This document shows, one piece after another, positions 1-10,858 of a stretch of DNA of 64,000 bases (the stretch's first letter is position 1; every line of letters begins with the position of its first letter). This DNA comes from Sepioteuthis lessoniana (lineage: Eukaryota; Mollusca; Cephalopoda; Myopsida; Loliginidae), in assembly GCA_963585895.1 (NCBI GenBank), contig OY757921.1, positions 48,068,161-48,132,160 on the forward strand, in the 5' to 3' direction. The notes beneath the pieces are model-generated. The model ran no database searches. It was not told the DNA's origin and saw nothing but the letters and a program-made list of their open reading frames with translations. Position numbers and translations under genes: made by a program.

Positions 1-13
1 ATGAATAATTTCT

Positions 14-59
14 TGTCCTGATGGAATTACTCCCAACTCCGGTTTATCTGGACCAAGAA

Positions 60-103
<44 letters not shown>
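14..103 (+). repeat. Repeat E copy 1 plus (TA)n
   Basis: A unit of about 50 bp, beginning TCTTGTCCTGATGGAATTAC, is followed directly by a (TA)n array from about 62. Near-identical units at 4643-4695 and 23798-23851 are also followed by (TA)n, so the array appears to belong to the 3' end of the repeat. Confidence 0.75.
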
Positions 104-104
<1 letters not shown>

Positions 105-640
105 AAGATATGTGAATATGTGTGTATATTTATATACAGAGTAATCTGCGTGTGTATATATATAATCAGACAGACAGACAGACACAAACCCCAAAGTGTG
201 CCGTTAACAAGAGAACAGCGCTAGTTTGTAATTATTGTAATTAAAATTAAAATTACCTTGAACATCGTCGCTGTTTTGTTCATGAATAGATCGTTTTGTT
301 TGTGAACGTCGGCTAGTTTATATTAAATTTTTTTTATTTTAATTCAACGAGGATATTCAAGGGGTTTTATGATTAAGTTTTATATAAATGGGTAATATTT
401 TAAGGGAAATGAGAAGGGTCTCCATGTTTTATTACAACCAATTGAATTAAAATGAAATAAAACATTGCTATGAGGAAGTGTTCGTAAAGATAGCAGATTC
501 AATTACATTCTTGTTATATTTTAATGTGCATTTTTTCCTACAGGGAATTTGCTGTTAATTTTTCGCATTGAATTTTGTAGTTATCGCTTTCACATCCACA
601 GAGGTGCTATAAGTTCCACGCAAGTCGCTTTCAGACATGC
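104..640. other. No recognised feature
   Basis: AT-rich sequence with a short CAGA run near 170-182. I see no coding signature and no match to the repeat families defined here. Confidence 0.5.
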
Positions 641-643
641 ACA

Positions 644-644
<1 letters not shown>

Positions 645-711
<67 letters not shown>
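645..711. repeat. (TA)n microsatellite
   Basis: About 66 bp of nearly pure TA dinucleotide repeat. It produces spurious Ile-Tyr open frames on both strands. Confidence 0.95.
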
Positions 712-712
<1 letters not shown>

Positions 713-779
713 CAAATACACAAACCCAAGCTAAAACCAAACTGAAAAGCCAATAACAAGCAGCAGGAGGCATTGGCTT

Positions 780-1395
780 CCACGTGAATGCATGTGTTTA
801 AAAAGGGAAGGAGCCCTGTCCACTTTAAGTGGCAACCCTCTAAAATTTGTTGAGAAGTTTGCATACCTTGATAGCAATATCTTATCGACTGAAAGTGATG
901 TCAACACACGCCTAGCGAAGGTGTGGACTGCTATCGACAGATTATCGATCACATAGATCATATTTATCAATCATATAGATCGTATAAATCTTATTTATCA
1001 ATCCGATAAAATTAAACGGGATTTTTTCCAAGCTGTGGCTACGTCAGAGCAACGGTATGGATGCGCTTCATGGACGCTAACAAAACGTTTGGAGAAATAG
1101 CTACATGGGAACTATATAAGAATGCTACGTGCTATTTTAAATAAATCCTGGAAACAGCACCCCACAAAACGGCTGCTGTACCTCTCTTCTTGCAAATTAT
1201 CTAACTAAGACAAGACGCGTAGAACACTGCTGGATAAGCAAGGACGAACTCATAAGTGACGTTCTTCTATGGACCCCTACACATGGACATGTAAGTGTTG
1301 ACCGACCAGCAAGAACTTACTTCAGTTTTGTGCGGACACTGGATGTAGTTTGGAGGACCTACCGGGAGCGATGGATGATCGGGACAGATAATGAT
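780..1395 (+). pseudogene. RTE-like LINE fossil, 3' part of RT ORF
   Basis: Conceptual translation across several frames gives degraded blocks of the C-terminal part of the RT ORF seen intact at 61393-63252. They include a KFAYLDS block, TRLAKVWTAIDRLSI, RYGCASWTLTKRLEK, RMLRAILNKSWKQHPTK and CADTGCSLEDLPGAMDDRD, in the expected order. Stops and frameshifts (for example after TKRLEK and after LSN) show it is dead. A duplicated ATAGATCATAT-type stretch at 950-990 interrupts the frame. The copy is far more diverged than those at 51 and 61 kb, so it is an older insertion. Confidence 0.88.
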
Positions 1396-1547
1396 GGCCT
1401 ATGAAGGGTCCGAAAGTGCTAAGGACAGTTTTGGTAAATTCATCCACCAATTCCAACCTGAAACCAAGACACTTATCAGGAAACTCGAAAGGATCTTAAT
1501 TAAATTATACAGACAAAATTTATCTTTATTATTTAATGAAACATGCT

Positions 1548-1550
<3 letters not shown>

Positions 1551-1611
<61 letters not shown>
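1551..1611. repeat. (GT)n microsatellite
   Basis: About 60 bp of pure GT dinucleotide; a shorter (TA)n follows at 1651-1680. Confidence 0.95.
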
Positions 1612-1612
<1 letters not shown>

Positions 1613-1648
1613 TCACAAATATGTATTTACTTTTCTTTACAACGTCAG

Positions 1649-1679
<31 letters not shown>

Positions 1680-1689
1680 CTTGGAGATA

Positions 1690-2458
1690 AAAAAATTCTA
1701 TTAAAGCAATAAACAAGACCCTAAGTTTTATTCACGATGGAACTAAAATCATAAAAAGCAAAAAAAAAAAAGGGGGGTTACAAGCTCGCTGACCGGTTTC
1801 GTTTATACTCAACAGAGCTAAATTGAGGAAAATACCCTGTAGAATAATAAAAATAAATATGGGAAATATCTATGATGGGAAAAAATTGTATTGGAGACTA
1901 TATCGAAATAATATTAAGTCCTTGCAGACATTCTCTCTGTTTGCAGAGAAACGGTCTGCTGGACAAGATATGAATAGCCTCCAATACTTTCAAATGAAAT
2001 GAAGGGTGTGACTTGCTCAATACAGAAAAAAAAAATGTACACTAAACTTCTTAGTACAGTCGCGATTATTTAAAAGGTGTTCTTCAATTGAAGACCCGAA
2101 TGTATTCCTAAGATTATCAGTCGGGCCTCCAATAAAATTGCATATTTTTACCGGGTCATGTTGTTTAATTCTAGCATCTTGCTTTTGGTCAGTTCTTCCT
2201 ATGTAGCTCAAACCGCTACTACAACTAAACAAGTAAATAATGGTATTATTATTATTATGAGGAGGGGAAGAACATCTTTACGGATAGATGTTGAAATGGG
2301 TTTTATGTGACAGACCACACGTACATTGACTGAAAAATAACACCTTTGTGTGATTTGCTTAGCATATCTCTCACTAATTCCATCCAGCCAAGGAAGAGGT
2401 AAATAAACAGGGGCCTTTTTTGCTGATCCCTGTCTAATTTCGTTAAATTTACTCAAAT
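1690..2458 (-). pseudogene. Penelope-like retroelement remnant (GIY-YIG endonuclease)
   Basis: On the minus strand, two overlapping frames give the linker and the endonuclease of a Penelope-like element. The first (2456 to about 2250) contains PLPWLDGISERYAKQI and NVRVVCHIKPISTSIRKDVL, followed by an inserted (AAT)n. The second (2232-2017) contains CSSGLSYIGRTDQKQDARIK, then SSIEEHLLNNRDC. The SYIGRT block is the GIY-YIG core and the IEEH block is the usual downstream glutamate/histidine region. Downstream (about 2010-1900) a frameshifted block resembles the conserved C-terminus (LEAI..L...R..L..QR). The reverse-transcriptase domain is absent, so the copy is 5'-truncated. A hammerhead-like motif at 1788-1820 lies in its 3' flank. 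The family assignment is strong; the exact ends are inferred. Confidence 0.85.
1788..1820 (-). ncRNA. Hammerhead-ribozyme-like motif in the Penelope-like element
   Basis: Read on the minus strand: a 3-bp stem I (GCU with AGC), a CUGUUGA box (consensus CUGANGA, one change at A6), a very short stem II (GU/AC), GAA, then the palindrome ACCGGU as stem III followed by C. Predicted cleavage lies between 1791 and 1790. A palindromic stem III without a loop is the arrangement reported for dimeric hammerheads of Penelope-like elements. Seen by eye; not folded computationally. Confidence 0.65.
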
Positions 2459-2459
2459 T

Positions 2460-3185
2460 ATATATATATATATATGAGAGTGGATAAACGGGTTGTTACG
2501 CAGGGAAGACTGAATTTTATAGCAATCTATAATAATGAAAGCATTGAAATGGATGTTTTAGTTTCTGAATGGTAAATTTCTGGAAAAATGACTTTGGATA
2601 GAAATAAATTGTTAAATGATAAGGTAGAATTTTTCCTATCCTTCAAAATTCTTGTTCAGAATCGATCAAGGAGATTGAAAAGGAGAACGCACATTACTGT
2701 TTGAAACCTAATGTCATGTAATCTCCTCTCACTACCGACGCCCAACTGGTGGGAGTGTGCTGACATTTGAGAAGTCTGAGGTTACCTCGATTGCAATTGG
2801 TCTGAAAATTTTGAGTTTGGTTGTGGGCAGTCTCAGATCAAACGAGCTATAGAACGGACCTATTTTATGGGATTTAAACATTTTAGATTTTTTGTCTTAA
2901 ATAGAATAAACCAACTTATGGGAGAATTTGAAATAAAATGACTAGTCAAATATTTTTTTTAATGGCGGCAATTCGTGACTTCTGAATGTTCTGGTGCCTG
3001 CATCTAAGCTTTTCACGAAAAGCGGTAAAGTTTGGGAGGGGACTAGACCTCAATAAGCCTCGTTTAGGATTACTTACACTGAATGAATCTATTTTCTTTT
3101 CTTATCTAAATTATTGTTGTTGCGTTTTACCTTTTTGGTTCATCATAATTACATATAGATCAGCTATGTTGATTGATTGTTTGGT
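2460..3185. other. No recognised feature
   Basis: After a short (TA)n at 2460-2474 the sequence is AT-rich and without an open frame that resembles a protein. No known repeat unit was recognised. Confidence 0.5.
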
Positions 3186-3186
3186 T

Positions 3187-3588
3187 AGTTGGTTGGGTTT
3201 TATGGCATATCAACCTTTGTGGGTTATTTAATGCCAAATCCACTTTTATACGAATAATCAGTTCTATTTCAAACAGTTCAATTTAGCATGAGTACATAGT
3301 TTATTTGACAAAAACATTTCTATTTAAAGCTATTCAGTTTAGTCAAACAGTTCTAATTCAATCAATTCAGTTTAGTATAAGTTTAGATTTTGTTTACACA
3401 CAGTTAAATGTAAAAACTGTTTTATTTCAAACAATTCAGTCTAGCATAAGTATTCATTTTAACGTAAATACACTATTTACATGTCCAAACAGTTCTATTT
3501 CAAGTAATTCAGTTTAGCATAATTACATAGTTTAGTTCTATTTGACCAAAAGATAGGATCCTATCAGGTGCTACCACTCTGGGCCAAG
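3187..3588 (-). repeat. Element B copy, head-truncated
   Basis: Read on plus it starts with the reverse-complemented tail (TTATGGCATATCAACC), continues through several internal units of about 50 bp (TTCTATTTCAAACAATTCAG type) and ends at CTACCACTCTGGGCC. The structured head is missing. Confidence 0.85.
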
Positions 3589-3611
3589 AAATCAGTATAT
3601 CCTACTACTAC

Positions 3612-3690
3612 TTTTCTAAAAAGAAAACCTTGAATTCTAACCAGTTTTACATCGCTTACTAATTGACCTTGTATTGCATCTTGACTGTTG
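3612..3690 (+). repeat. SINE-D 3' fragment
   Basis: Matches the body of SINE-D: AATTCTAACCAGTTTTACAT, then ATTGACCTTGTATTGCAT. The same order is seen at 34010-34050 and 58255-58300. Confidence 0.65.
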
Positions 3691-3970
3691 GGAAGAAGTT
3701 ACGTGAATACATAGATCACTGCGTGTGATGGAGGAGTGAAATAAATAGAGAGGGAAGGGGATTTAAACTGAGAAACCACACAGAAAAGGAAAGACTGTTG
3801 GTTTATCTTCTACTTTGATAGATTTCTGGGCAACACATTAATACAAACACATACATACATATATAATACATACATAATTAATTATATAGTTTCTATATTT
3901 ATAAATAAAAAGTATTCTATATTGGGGATAGAACATACGTATCTAAGTTGGGGTGGGGTAGATACTTAGG

Positions 3971-4030
3971 CTGATGAATGCAAAGTCGAGAAACTGACAA
4001 TCACCAAGTGCCGTTGATTCTGTGTCCACG
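3971..4030 (+). ncRNA. Degenerate hammerhead-like repeat (third class)
   Basis: CTGATGA is followed about 12 nt later by GAGAAAC, then a sequence shared with 22372-22445 (GTGCCGTTGATTC). Stem II is mostly lost here. It is the same family as 22372 and 38677 (minus). Confidence 0.4.
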
Positions 4031-4034
<4 letters not shown>

Positions 4035-4083
<49 letters not shown>

Positions 4084-4102
4084 AGACACCTTATTTTGAG
4101 AC

Positions 4103-4140
<38 letters not shown>
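4035..4140. repeat. (TA)n arrays with transposon-end remnants
   Basis: Two (TA)n arrays flank a short segment, TTTTGAGACACCCTA, which is the terminal inverted repeat of the MITE beginning at 4139. Two MITE ends therefore face each other across a TA array. Confidence 0.85.
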
Positions 4141-4146
<6 letters not shown>

Positions 4147-4578
4147 GTCTCAAAATAGATGCAACCCATTGATATGATAATGATTTATAATTGAGACAAG
4201 CGGAATGGCGGTCATTTGGAACACGTCCCGTAAAAAGTACATCATTTGAGTTAGAGACATCAATGTTGTTTTTTTTTAAATGCAGATATATCAGCCTCCA
4301 GGACATTCAATTTTTTTCTTGTTTTTTTGTATCAGTAATAAATCATAATTATATTAATGGGTTGCATCTATTTTGAGACAGTTTTGAATGATTTTTGTCA
4401 CCAAATAAGTTGTGATGCAAAATATTTTTTCCTCTCTGGTCCAAAGCATTGTGATCGAGGATTAATAGTTGTTATAGTATACTATTTTCAAATCAGAAAC
4501 ACAAAAGAATATAACATTTCTATTAGTAGAGTTATTTGCAAGTCACATGGGTCCCATGTATATTGAGACACCCTATAT
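4139..4578. mobile_element. MITE with GGGTGTCTCAA termini
   Basis: About 440 bp bounded by TATAGGGTGTCTCAA on the left and TTGAGACACCCTATA on the right, with TA at both edges, as expected for a Tc1/mariner-superfamily target site. An internal inverted repeat (GATGCAACCCATT near 4157; AATGGGTTGCATC near 4355) supports a foldback structure. No transposase frame was recognised. Confidence 0.75.
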
Positions 4579-4602
4579 ATATTATATATATATATATATA
4601 TA

Positions 4603-4804
<202 letters not shown>

Positions 4805-5572
4805 AATTTAGTTTACAAACACACGTGGTTCATGTAATAATTGTACTTTTTCAAATACATGAAACCTTTAGCGTTTTATCGTGCTCTGCTGGTCAGTATT
4901 TGAGCACTTAAGAAAAAATTTCAAACGATTTGTTTATTCACGCGATAGATAGATAGATAGATATGAATTTTTTTTTTATCCTTTTACACCTGGACGCTAC
5001 ATTAAATGTCACAATATGTTTCAAACATTCTTACCTCCACCCCATTGCCTCTAAAGGTAAAATAGTGACTTCGAATGACATGGAACACAATAACTAGAGA
5101 CAGACGACGCCACGTGTTAACTATCCCACGCCCAACTTTTCACGATTGATTGGCATTGATTGTTATTAAACCGAATTTTCCCCGATAGTCTGCCTTTTTT
5201 CACAGCTGGTGACTTACCTAGAGTCTACTAACAAACCCCTATCAGTATTTGTAACTCAACACGCCAAATTTGGACATGCTACCCAAGACTGATGGGTACA
5301 AGCTGTCGCTTTATTTTACGGCCTGTCCCGTCAGTGTGGGAAAAGGAATCGGCTTCTGGTCAGAACTACTGATAGATCTGTACGAGTAAAACGTCATGGC
5401 CTCTTACAACCCTACATAATCTAGCCTAGACCTCTATAGGAATGAGGAAAATTGTGTGGAGCGAATTTTCATTCTCGTAGCCTTGTTTAGCCTGATCTGT
5501 GAGAAATTAATGTTAGCTACTAAGAAGATTTATAAACATAAACATAAATAACAGATTCCTATATAAACATAA
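4805..5572. other. No recognised feature
   Basis: Mixed-composition sequence with a short (GATA)n at 4946-4963. No protein-like frame and no known repeat were recognised. Confidence 0.5.
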
Positions 5573-5574
5573 AT

Positions 5575-5925
5575 TACTGGTCGACCAAGACCGGCGTATC
5601 CACGTTCGTCCCTATTTCATTAGCAGTGGCCAGCATGTCTTGTTTGTCTTACTTGGATGATTTGTGAGATGGAAGGTAAGTGGCCGTACAGCTGCTTCCA
5701 GGATTTGTTCAAAACAGTATGTAATACTACTGAGTAGTTCTCAGCTAGCTTTATCTCCGTGCTTTTTGTTAGAGTCCCGATGCTACCGACACAGCTACAT
5801 CAGCTCTGTGCGGACGCTTCATGCAATCTAGAGGACCCACGAAGAACAATGTACGATAGAAACGGACGGTAAAAGAGAGTCAGAGAACGCCGTGCTATCA
5901 GCATGACTTGATGATATTGATAATG
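5575..5925. mobile_element. RTE-like LINE fragment with internal 5' inversion
   Basis: The left part (about 5580-5775) matches the minus-strand orientation of the RTE-like LINE: reverse complement of the GRPA, RHAGHCWRS, YGHLPPI and KRLE region. The right part (about 5783-5920) matches plus orientation from just after GRPAR through the DLP, DR and R-rich C-terminus to a GAT-rich 3' tail. The two parts are adjacent in the intact ORF and meet in opposite orientation. This is the structure left by twin priming during target-primed reverse transcription. Confidence 0.78.

Positions 5926-5926
<1 letters not shown>

Positions 5927-5978
<52 letters not shown>
5927..5978. repeat. (TA)n(TG)n microsatellite
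   Basis: Compound TA then TG array immediately after the LINE 3' tail. Confidence 0.95.
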
Positions 5979-5979
<1 letters not shown>

Positions 5980-6049
5980 TAAAGCAGAAATACCCCACAC
6001 ATTTTAAACTATCATTAGAGCAGTGCAAGTGAACTTACGTAAACATTAA

Positions 6050-6720
6050 TGTTTGTTTGGGTTTTATGGCATATCAACCATTGTGGGTTATTTAATGCCA
6101 TATCCATTTTTATACAAATAAACAATTCAGTTTAGCATAAGTTCAATTGTCAAAAACATTTCTATTTCAAGCTATTCGGTTCAGTAAAACAATTCTGTTT
6201 AGTATATGTATAGTTTTTGTTTACACACACATAAAGGTCAAAGCAGTTCTATTTCAGACAATTTAGTTTAGCTTAAGCAAAGTTTCAATGAAAAACAGTT
6301 CTATTTCAAACAATTCGTTTAGCTTACAAAAACAGTTCCATTTCAAACAATTCAGTTTTGCATTAGTACGTAGTTAAAGTGTCAAAACAGTTCTATTTCA
6401 AGAAATTCAGTTTAGCATAAGTACGCAGTTTAAATGTCAAAACAGTTTTATTTCAAGAAATTAAATCGAGCATAAGTAGGTAGTTTAGTTTTATTTGACC
6501 CATAGATAGGACCCTATCAGGTGCTACCACTCCAGGTTAGAGTAGACCTGGGAGCGAAGGCAATGAAAGGGGTCCTCCACATTCCCCAAAGCTCCAGCAT
6601 TACTTGAGCCTCATCATCAGATTGTATCGGGTCATATCAGGACACTTGTTTGGGGGTGGGGGTCTTACCTCTGTGCAGAGATGCAGTTGATGTATTCTAC
6701 AGCCCCAGCCGACTGAGAAA
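6050..6720 (-). repeat. Element B, near full length
   Basis: About 670 bp. On plus: reverse-complemented tail (TTATGGCATATCAACC) at 6063, five to six internal units (TTCTATTTCAAACAATTCAG type) at 6120-6490, the box ATAGATAGGACCCTATCAGG at 6503, then the head ending in CAGCCCCAGCCGACTGAG. One of the most complete copies. Confidence 0.9.
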
Positions 6721-7157
6721 TAAGTATTAATGGTAGCACCATCTTAATATCTTACCATTTTATTATAAATACAATCAGTTACGATCATGGCTTCAACCGA
6801 TCCACATCGAGTGTTTCCTGTTGAAACTCGAATACTGCTATGCGTTGAAAATTCTATCCGGAATAGAATCATTCCGACCTAACATGGAATGAGCACAAAA
6901 AGCTCTGTGTGGAACAATTTCAGATTCAACATTTAAAAAAAAAAGAACGTTTCAACCGTAAACACAAAGTGTGCACCGGTTCAACCCATGTTCGTAACTG
7001 ATTGTGTCTGAAAGAAAAGGTGATAAAATATAAACGAGAGATAGAGGGGGGAGAAAGAGAGAGCTGGAGAGCGCTACTATTGCCACCTGACAAAGTTCAC
7101 TTGCACCATTCTGGTAATAGTTTAAAATATTGGTGGTATTCCTGTCGCACTCTATAT
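6721..7157. other. No recognised feature
   Basis: No repeat family or protein similarity recognised. A purine-rich stretch lies at 7035-7065. Confidence 0.5.
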
Positions 7158-7620
7158 ATACAAGGGTCATTCAGTATATAAGGTGACTTTTGCAATAAAA
7201 CGGCTCAGATTTCATCCAGGAATTTTTTTTCTTTTTCTCAATATAATCTCTTTTTTTTTTTTTTTTAAGTATTTTCCCATCAAAAAACGTTTTTGTATTC
7301 TTTCAGCATAGAAATCTTTGGACTGAGTCTTTAGCTATTTCCTCACGGGGATCTTTACTTCATTGTCGCTTGAAAACGTTGTTCCACGCAGAAATTTTTT
7401 GAGGAAGGTCAAGCAAATGGAAATCAGACGGGGCCAGGTCTGGACCGTAAGGAGAATGTAGCAGCTTCTCCAAACCAAACCAACTGATGGTTTTCACTGT
7501 TCTTGATGCAGTATGATGTCATGTGCCTTGACATCAACATTTTGGGAACATCACGACCCTTAACCTTAGAAAAGGCAAAGTCATCATGCACAATCTTATA
7601 TGTTACACTCACAGAAATTC
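7158..7620 (-). pseudogene. mariner-type transposase remnant
   Basis: On the minus strand a frame gives EKLLHSPYGPDLAPSDFHLL, the conserved block around the third catalytic aspartate of mariner transposases (SPDLAPSDFHLF type), followed by degraded FKRQ and EEIAKDSV pieces and a degenerate FYAEGI-like region. The preceding block is in another frame (frameshift near 7470). AAGGGTCATTCAGTATATAA at 7163 may be the 3' terminal repeat. The N-terminal HTH region is missing. Confidence 0.75.
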
Positions 7621-7642
7621 TCAGTTGTTCATAAATTATAAG

Positions 7643-7644
<2 letters not shown>

Positions 7645-7726
<82 letters not shown>
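7645..7726. repeat. (TA)n(GA)n microsatellite
   Basis: TA array followed without a gap by a GA array. Confidence 0.95.
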
Positions 7727-7729
<3 letters not shown>

Positions 7730-8007
7730 GAAAGAGATCCATTAGTTTGATAGATAGATAAATAGATAATTAAAATAATAATTTACCTCACATTTCTTTG
7801 ACCCCCTTTTCTTAAGAGTATCTTGCATTTTTTCTAAACAAGGATTATCAGTTTTAGGGCAGAAACACATTGTTTTTTCACCAATGAATATATCATTGCT
7901 TCCAAAAATCTCCCATCTGATGATTGTTTTTTAATCTTTTCAAAAGTTGCATGAATATACTCGGAACTGCTGCGCAAAGGAATGTCAGGTAAATAAGTAT
8001 TTTTGCG

Positions 8008-8010
<3 letters not shown>
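7727..8010. other. No recognised feature
   Basis: AT-rich spacer. The open frame that runs from here through the adjacent arrays is an artefact of repeat translation. Confidence 0.5.

Positions 8011-8080
<70 letters not shown>
8011..8080. repeat. (AT)n microsatellite
   Basis: About 70 bp of pure AT dinucleotide. Confidence 0.95.
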
Positions 8081-8082
<2 letters not shown>

Positions 8083-8240
8083 GTTATCCATATGTTTATT
8101 TATGTAAATTTGCATACATATGCGATAAAATTCACACATGCAGAAGACTGCAATACTGAGAAAGAAAGGAAGAGAGCCAGAGAGCCAGGAAGACAGAGGA
8201 CGAGATGCACTGTAAGTTGACCATAGTTTAGACACAGGGC

Positions 8241-8243
<3 letters not shown>

Positions 8244-8337
<94 letters not shown>
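8244..8337. repeat. (CT)n(GATA)n compound microsatellite
   Basis: A CT array of about 45 bp is joined directly to about 12 GATA units. Confidence 0.95.
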
Positions 8338-8597
8338 TGAACAGCCATAGATAGGTAGCAGAAATGCCCATGTCAACACAAAGGAACACAACGTGCACAC
8401 ACTCATATATAAATATGTATGCATTAAAATAGAAATAAATTTACTCTGTGAAAACTAAAAAGTGCTCTTTAGTCTATGAGTACAGCAATATGCAATAAAA
8501 TTTATCTACTGCACAAGTTTAAGGTAGGCAACAAAATTAATTACTGATGGCCAAAACTTAGCTATTTGAAGTGGTGATTTTGACACAACTGTTCAGT

Positions 8598-8599
<2 letters not shown>

Positions 8600-8667
<68 letters not shown>
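8600..8667. repeat. (TA)n microsatellite
   Basis: About 68 bp of pure TA dinucleotide. Confidence 0.95.
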
Positions 8668-8668
<1 letters not shown>

Positions 8669-8687
8669 TGTCAGCCAAAATGAGCTC

Positions 8688-8775
8688 ATTTTATGTATTC
8701 TTACCATTGTAGGCCTACCTGGCCTGTCTTTGTCTTGAATATTATTTCGGTCTTCTTTGAACAATTTAGTTCATT
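8688..8775 (-). pseudogene. mariner N-terminal fragment (tentative)
   Basis: The minus-strand frame FKEDRNNIQDKDRPGRPTMV resembles the F..GR..I.D..R.GRPS segment that links the HTH and catalytic domains of mariner transposases. Only this block is visible and stops flank it. Confidence 0.5.
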
Positions 8776-8899
8776 TGTAAACCTTTTTGTTTTGCGAAAA
8801 ATTGACTTCTCTTTACACATTACACATTCTTCTCAGCCACCAGAAAAATTGATGACAAACCTCTGTGGAAGACTATTTGATACACTGACTTCTTAAATG

Positions 8900-9584
8900 G
8901 CCTCAAAACAAATATTTCTGCAAGATTAAGACAATTATTGTTAAGAACCAATTCTAAACAATACAGGGTTTAAATTATGAAAAAGAATTCTAAAAAAACA
9001 TTCATTTGCTTTTTTGTAAATACCAATTTTTTTTTATAAATGGTGGAAATGCCACTGACCTGATTTGAAGAGTGCTGGCCTCTTCCCTAGGAATCTCTTC
9101 CTGAATTCCCTTAAAACCTCAACATAGTAACCATAACCCTAACCCTAACCCTTTGGTCAATCAACTGGTGTATTGACTTCCTTACTCCTCCCACACCTCT
9201 CATTCCTCACAGACTCCCTGCCTTCCTTTAATCTCTTATGCCACTCAAAAACTCATGCTCGATTCATGCAAGATGGTCGAAAAGCAGTCTGAAGCATTCC
9301 ATATGTTTCTGTAGCATTTTTTCCAAGTTTAAAACAGAATTTTATTGCACATCGTTTTTCTAAAGTGTCCTCGCGTCCAAATTGCATTTTTGAAATTCAC
9401 CAGCTGTGACAATCAGGTTTTAGTAGGGTGTATTCTAATTCCTGCTGTAGCTGTTCCTTTGAACCTGAAATCAATAAAATTGGTCAGTTATCACATAACA
9501 TGTATAGCAATAATATAGTGAATCTTCAAGAGTCTACGACAATTTTAAATGTACAAAAAAGTCAGGAAACTTATTGAATGCACC

Positions 9585-9588
<4 letters not shown>
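8900..9588. other. No recognised feature except a telomere-like 18-mer
   Basis: No protein-like frame. At 9135-9152 three tandem AACCCT units occur, identical to the TTAGGG telomere motif used by molluscs and vertebrates; it is too short to be more than a short interstitial telomeric sequence. Confidence 0.5.

Positions 9589-9650
<62 letters not shown>
9589..9650. repeat. (TA)n microsatellite
   Basis: About 62 bp of pure TA dinucleotide. Confidence 0.95.
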
Positions 9651-9654
<4 letters not shown>

Positions 9655-9800
9655 CAATTAGAAGAAAACTCAAACCTGGTTAAATTGTCATTATAAATTT
9701 ATTTCGGCGAAAAATATCAAATATCATTATACTCTTCGTCTATTCAAATGACTTCACACGTTTGATTTGAGGTTGAAAAACAGCAAATATAGATACAGTC

Positions 9801-9801
9801 T

Positions 9802-9870
<69 letters not shown>
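9801..9870. repeat. (CT)n(AT)n microsatellite
   Basis: Compound CT then AT array. Confidence 0.95.
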
Positions 9871-9873
<3 letters not shown>

Positions 9874-10705
9874 CTCAAAAAAACTGTATAAATTTGAATT
9901 CTCCAGCGAAAGAAAATGAGGTTAAAACAATAAAGTATTAGAAAAATTAAGAAACCAGGAAAAGGGTGTTCCTGTAAATTAACCCATCCTTATTTGAACA
10001 TATGCTAGATTTTTCGTAGCAGGAGGAATTTTTGGAATAATGTAAGCTTATAAAGTAAACTATTATGTTTATATATTTTTCTTTTTACTCCTTTCCCATG
10101 TATTAAAATTGGGCCGTCATTCTGTTTAAAAAAAACTTTCGCCATCCACCAGGTGCCTTTAATTAGCCCAAAATTGATCAAAGGGTATTAACTGCATCAG
10201 AAATTTAAAAAAAAAACTAATTGCAAATTAATACCTAAAGTTCCAAGAATCTCCTTCTCTACAAGTAATTACTGAAATAAATGTTATTATTTACAATAGA
10301 AATCCTCCAAAATCAATAACCTTTTTTTTATCAATAGGAGGAGCCTCAGTGGCCCCCAATCAAGATAATTTAATTTTACTTTTATGTCTACATTTAAACA
10401 CAAATTCGTTACGTTCATTTAGCAATAGTCTGCGATAACTTAAAATTAATTATACTAATTTTTTCATCGATGCACAAGTTACATCTGCCATTGAAGTTAT
10501 TCACGGTTGAAGACTGCCAGACAATTTTCCACTGTATTTGGGGGGTTAACCCCTGATCTTCAAGGTTCCTAAAATATTTGGATAGAGCGACTTGTTTTCT
10601 AAATCGCGGATTGGAGAAAGAATGTCTGTGGTTATACAGTCCTTGTTTCCAATTCCCAACGGAGATAATAATATAAAGCCTCTCTCCATTCTTATCATGT
10701 TCCAT

Positions 10706-10707
<2 letters not shown>
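9871..10707. other. No recognised feature
   Basis: AT-rich. The 120-codon minus-strand frame ending at 10415 begins in the adjacent (TA)n and shows no protein similarity I recognise. Confidence 0.5.

Positions 10708-10762
<55 letters not shown>
10708..10762. repeat. (AT)n microsatellite
   Basis: About 54 bp of pure AT dinucleotide. Confidence 0.95.
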
Positions 10763-10765
<3 letters not shown>

Positions 10766-10858
10766 GAAAAAATACACACATTATGTGTGCTTTTTTTGGT
10801 CTAAAAAATGAGAATAAATAGGATTAACAAATTTGTAAGATTTATTTGCATTAATCTC

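Noticed and set aside
7834..8424. 196-codon minus-strand ORF
   Set aside because: Most of it is translated (AT)n, (CT)n and (GATA)n; the rest has no protein-like composition.
9135..9152. Chromosome end
   Set aside because: Only three telomere-type units in the middle of ordinary sequence.
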